From: Pseudomonas lalkuanensis | GTDB lineage: Bacteria > Pseudomonadota > Gammaproteobacteria > Pseudomonadales > Pseudomonadaceae | Direction: 5' to 3' | Assembly (NCBI RefSeq): GCF_008807375.1 | Contig: NZ_CP043311.1 | Location: 5,622,001 to 5,686,000 of the forward strand | Length of the DNA: 64,000 bases | In this document: positions 60,805-64,000 of the stretch, piece by piece | Position numbering within the stretch: position 1 is the first letter of the stretch | Layout: every line of letters begins with the position of its first letter | Translations under genes and position numbers: made by a program | Notes under the pieces: model-generated | What the model was told of the DNA's origin: nothing | Databases searched by the model: none | Seen by the model: only the letters and a program-made list of their open reading frames with translations

Positions 60805-63800
60805 TCAAATAACTCCCGGCCATTTTCGACCAACCCATCCCAAGCCCCCATGACGGATAATATATTTGCCAATTTTTCAGCAACTTCCGGCGCGACGCCT
60901 CTTGAAGTTGCATAAGACTCAAAACCAACACTCAATGCTGCGGAGGTGGCAGCCCCAGACAAATCACCTTTCAGGTAACCTGACATAAGGCTAGGAATAT
61001 TAGAAGCAACCCCTAAACCTGCGGCAAGCCCACCGCTTGTGACTATTGCCCCAGCACCCAATATCTTGCTTAGATCGCTAAGAGACTTGGCATCAGCAGC
61101 TCTTAAATATCGCAAGGTCTCAATACTTGAAAAATCTATATTCGCGCCAACTGCAATGCATTCGACAGATGCGCATGGCAAAAACCTAGGAAAATAACTA
61201 ACTCCCTCAATTGCAACTCCAACCTTATACCTACCAGATTCATCCAATACGTATCCTGTCAAACGATCGCGCAACTCACTGCCAGCACCAGGTGTCTTAC
61301 TCCAATCCTGACTGGGGGCTATTGGGAAAGCTGCCCAACTATAAGTGCTAGTAGCGGACTTTATATAGGCGACGATATCTAGATCGAGCTTGGCGAACTG
61401 TTGCAGATACAGGTCATCATCCAGTTCCACCCAGCTTCCTCCGGCGTCATATATATTTTCCTTATTGACTACGATGTCCGTGCCAGGACCAATATCTGTG
61501 CCGTTTACCTTGGAAAGGCGTAATTGCTCTTCGATCTGCTCAGCAGTGTATTTTCCATCGCTGCGCGCCGCGAGTTCCTTGGCTAGTTCCTTGTCTGTCG
61601 CATGCAACTGCCGGTTGTACTGCGTCGCGTTCTGCGCGACCCACGCGCCCTTCTCGATGTCCCCATCCACCGCCGCCGCCGCGACAAGGCCAACCAGTTG
61701 CGAGGACATGGTCAGCAGGTTCGGATCACCCTTCACCAGTGCATCGAGCTGTACAACCAACGCTTCGTTGGCACCTGCTGCAATGGCGCCGGTCTTGAAA
61801 TCACCTCCAGTGGCTTCGCTGAGCAGGCCGCCGACGATGGCGTGGATAGCCACCTTTTGCGGGGAGCCATCGACCCACTTGTCTTCGGTGAAGTCGCCAA
61901 CGGCGTTGAAGGCGGCTGCGGCCAGGGTGTTGTAAAGCGCGCCCTGCAAGGCATCCCTGAACGAAGCATCACGCCCCATCAGCTTGTTCAGCGCCGCCGC
62001 CGTGCCACTCTGGGCCAGTTGGTTGCCGGCGAAGTTGCCGACGCCTTCCAGCGTCCCCAGATCGACGTTATTGACCTTGTCCGTGAAGGTGTTGGTCTGG
62101 GTCCCGAACAACTTGTCGAAGAGGCTTGAGGTCAGCCCCGCCGTGGCGCCGGCCACGACGTAATCCTTCAGGCTCTCTTTGGAGGTGACGTCCTTGAACA
62201 CGGCGCCCAGATCGCCCTGGTTGTTGATGACGCTGACGCTGCCCTTGGTCGCGGCAGTGGCCGCGACCGCTCCGACTATCGCACCGCCCGTGCCTCCCCC
62301 TACAGCCGCGCCGGCCGCCGGCCCCACGGTCGCCGCCATAACAATGGCAATCGCCAGTTGCGCCCCAGCGCCCAACCCGGAATGGCTGTACTTGAAGGAG
62401 TCGTGAATCTCCTTCACCCGCTGCCAGTCCACATCCCCGCGCTGTTCCAGCTCCTTGATCCAGGCCAGGTTCGGATCGGCCTGGACCATGGCGTCGATGG
62501 TCTGGCTGACCGTCTGCTGGTCGATGTGCTTGAGGTCGATCTTCAGGCCGTCAACGGCCTGGATGATGAGGTCGCCTTGGGCGACGAGCTCGCTTTGGCG
62601 CACCGTCTCGTCGGTGGTGCCCTTGCCTTTCATGGAGGTCCAGGCGAGGTCACTTTTGCTCTTCTCGTGGCTCTCCTGGTGCAGGTCTTTCACTGCTTCG
62701 AAGGCAATCACACCGCCGCTGTCCAGGGTGAGGTCAGCGCCGGATTCCAGCTTGGCCTTCTGGTAGCGCTGGTCGCCTTCGCTGACCAGGGTGAGGTCAC
62801 CGCCGCTGATGATTTCGCTACCGATGTTGCGTACGTCGGTGACGTCGTCGCGCTGGGTTTTCTTGCTGCCGAAGCTGCCCTTGTTCTTCTTGTCGTACAG
62901 CGAGTAGTCGCTGTCTTCGGCCGCCAGCAAGCTGAGGTCATTGCCGGCGTAGAGGTAGGCTTCATCGCCTGCTTCGAGGCGGCTGGCGGTAATGCTCAGG
63001 TCGTTGCCGCTGACCAGGCTCAGGCCACCACCGGCGGTGATTTCACTGCCCTGCTGGCGGACCTGGTCGTTCTGGATATCGAGCTTCTTGCCACCCCCCT
63101 TGTAGTGGTACTCGTAGTGGCTTTCGTTAGCGGCTGAGGCGATATCGAGATCACGCCCGGCGGCCAGGTCGACATCGCCACCGACGCCGACACGACTGGC
63201 AATGACCGCCAGATCGCGGCCGGCTTCGATCTTGAGGTCGCCACCAATCTGCACCTCGCTGCGATGCTGGGTGATGTCGGTTTCAGTCCAGCGCGACTTC
63301 TTGGCATGGCCTTCGGCGGTATCCACCTCGGTGGCGGAGGCGATGAGCAGATCGCGCCCCGCACTCAGGCTGGCATTACCGCCGGCACTCAGCACGCTGC
63401 CAATGTTGGCGAGGTCGCGTCCGGCCGAGAGGCTGAGATTGTTGCCCGCCTCGATTCGGGCAGCGTTGTCCATGACGCTGTCTTGACGCGTACTGGGCCC
63501 GGCATGCAGCAGGGAGCCCTGGCTACGCTCATTGATGATGTCTCCCGTGAGCGCCGTTGCGCTGACATCGCGCCCGGAGATGATGCCGCCCTGGGCGTTG
63601 CGGATGCTGTCTGTAGCCAGCAGATCGAGGCGGTTGCCCGCTTCGATCAGGCCACCGTTGATGATGTTGCCGGCGGTGGCGCTGAGGTTGTTGCTGGCCC
63701 GCAGGGTGCCCTGGTTGCTCAGCTCACCACCGGAGATCAGCACCACGACCTTGCCCTGGATGAGCGCGCCGTTGGGGGCGAGGCGGTTGTTGGCCTGGGC

Positions 63801-64000
63801 CAGGTAAAGCACAGGGACCAGCACCTTCTCGCCATTCACCTCGTGCTCTTCGAGCCAGACGATGTCGTGGGTCAGGGCCGCCACCTGGGCGGCAGAGAGG
63901 CTCACGCCGACGCTGAGGCCAAGCTGCTGCTTGCTGGCAACGGCGTTGTCCATCAGGTAGCGGAACATCGCTTCGTCAGAGGTGAGGCCATCGAGGAAGC
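60801..64000 (-). CDS. cdiA: CdiA/filamentous-hemagglutinin-type contact-dependent toxin (C-terminal part)
   Basis: The frame is open across the right window edge; 1066 residues are visible. From the edge inwards: hemagglutinin-repeat region of the FHA2 type (ALTGDIINERSQGS, LSAGRDLANIGS and many 'AGRDL' turns), a DUF637-like pretoxin zone (AGATAGLTSSLFDKLFGTQT ... GDFTEDKWVDGSPQKVAIHA), and WVAQNATQYNRQLH in place of a classic VENN motif. About 300 residues of toxin region follow, ending WDGLVENGRELFE. A two-partner secretion substrate is expected; the cdiB gene must lie outside. Confidence 0.85.
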   Translation of the reverse strand, partial: FLDGLTSDEAMFRYLMDNAVASKQQLGLSVGVSLSAAQVAALTHDIVWLEEHEVNGEKVLVPVLYLAQANNRLAPNGALIQGKVVVLISGGELSNQGTLRASNNLSATAGNIINGGLIEAGNRLDLLATDSIRNAQGGIISGRDVSATALTGDIINERSQGSLLHAGPSTRQDSVMDNAARIEAGNNLSLSAGRDLANIGSVLSAGGNASLSAGRDLLIASATEVDTAEGHAKKSRWTETDITQHRSEVQIGGDLKIEAGRDLAVIASRVGVGGDVDLAAGRDLDIASAANESHYEYHYKGGGKKLDIQNDQVRQQGSEITAGGGLSLVSGNDLSITASRLEAGDEAYLYAGNDLSLLAAEDSDYSLYDKKNKGSFGSKKTQRDDVTDVRNIGSEIISGGDLTLVSEGDQRYQKAKLESGADLTLDSGGVIAFEAVKDLHQESHEKSKSDLAWTSMKGKGTTDETVRQSELVAQGDLIIQAVDGLKIDLKHIDQQTVSQTIDAMVQADPNLAWIKELEQRGDVDWQRVKEIHDSFKYSHSGLGAGAQLAIAIVMAATVGPAAGAAVGGGTGGAIVGAVAATAATKGSVSVINNQGDLGAVFKDVTSKESLKDYVVAGATAGLTSSLFDKLFGTQTNTFTDKVNNVDLGTLEGVGNFAGNQLAQSGTAAALNKLMGRDASFRDALQGALYNTLAAAAFNAVGDFTEDKWVDGSPQKVAIHAIVGGLLSEATGGDFKTGAIAAGANEALVVQLDALVKGDPNLLTMSSQLVGLVAAAAVDGDIEKGAWVAQNATQYNRQLHATDKELAKELAARSDGKYTAEQIEEQLRLSKVNGTDIGPGTDIVVNKENIYDAGGSWVELDDDLYLQQFAKLDLDIVAYIKSATSTYSWAAFPIAPSQDWSKTPGAGSELRDRLTGYVLDESGRYKVGVAIEGVSYFPRFLPCASVECIAVGANIDFSSIETLRYLRAADAKSLSDLSKILGAGAIVTSGGLAAGLGVASNIPSLMSGYLKGDLSGAATSAALSVGFESYATSRGVAPEVAEKLANILSVMGAWDGLVENGRELFE

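Overview
The window is a piece of a Pseudomonas chromosome. Evidence: GC-rich coding sequence, a medium-chain-length PHA operon (phaC1-phaZ-phaC2-phaD with divergent phaF/phaI), tatABC linked to hisIE and ubiEJB, and a full histidine-utilisation cluster. From memory, the gene order follows the P. aeruginosa PAO1 backbone from hslVU through hut to fbp and beyond. The exact species cannot be read from the sequence.

Layout. 1-2046: end of hslV, hslU and a DUF971 gene. 2187-9410: PHA synthesis, depolymerisation, regulation and granule proteins, with a good -24/-12 (sigma-54-type) site before phaC1 and strong hairpins after phaC1 and phaD. 9554-15629: ubiE-ubiJ-ubiB, hisI-hisE, tatA-tatB-tatC, rsmE, packed with 4-base overlaps. 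15726-18127: a chemoreceptor and a UPF0158 protein. 18347-23530: a polar amino-acid ABC transporter, dtd-pip, a lipoprotein and a Nudix gene. 23633-26017: an FAD enzyme plus an epoxide hydrolase. 26054-41396: the hut regulon. It has hutU, hutH, a second HutH-like protein lacking the MIO-forming Ala-Ser-Gly, hutI, hutG, hutF, hutD, hutC, a ProXWV-type transporter with two binding proteins, and a Gate-domain membrane protein. Two TGTA-N2-TACA boxes mark likely HutC operators. The presence of hutF and hutG indicates the five-step route through formylglutamate. 41492-54543: housekeeping and envelope genes (blc, a small lipoprotein, DUF924, fbp, a diguanylate cyclase, DUF3999/DUF2339, a YkgJ-type protein, DUF808, a cptA-like phosphoethanolamine transferase).

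54722-64000 is the accessory region and the most interesting part. On the minus strand, a large CdiA/FHA-type protein (it enters the window from the right and ends at 60801) is followed by its small membrane immunity gene. Beyond that lies a co-oriented string of orphan toxin-tail plus immunity cassettes, AT-rich compared with the rest. Nearly every cassette boundary carries a copy of one palindromic element of about 85 bp, or a deleted version of it. The same 34-base ends bound a REP-associated (RAYT, HUH/Y1) transposase gene at 54938-55769, and two internally deleted copies of that element also sit in the array. At each junction the toxin fragment starts directly at the same end of the element. 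The transposase gene itself is broken by a (GCAC)10 tetranucleotide tract in which 8 or 11 units would restore the frame. I read this as a cassette archive for contact-dependent inhibition, punctuated and perhaps shuffled by a RAYT-linked MITE. The layout is visible in the sequence; the mechanism is inference.

No rRNA, tRNA or CRISPR array was recognised.
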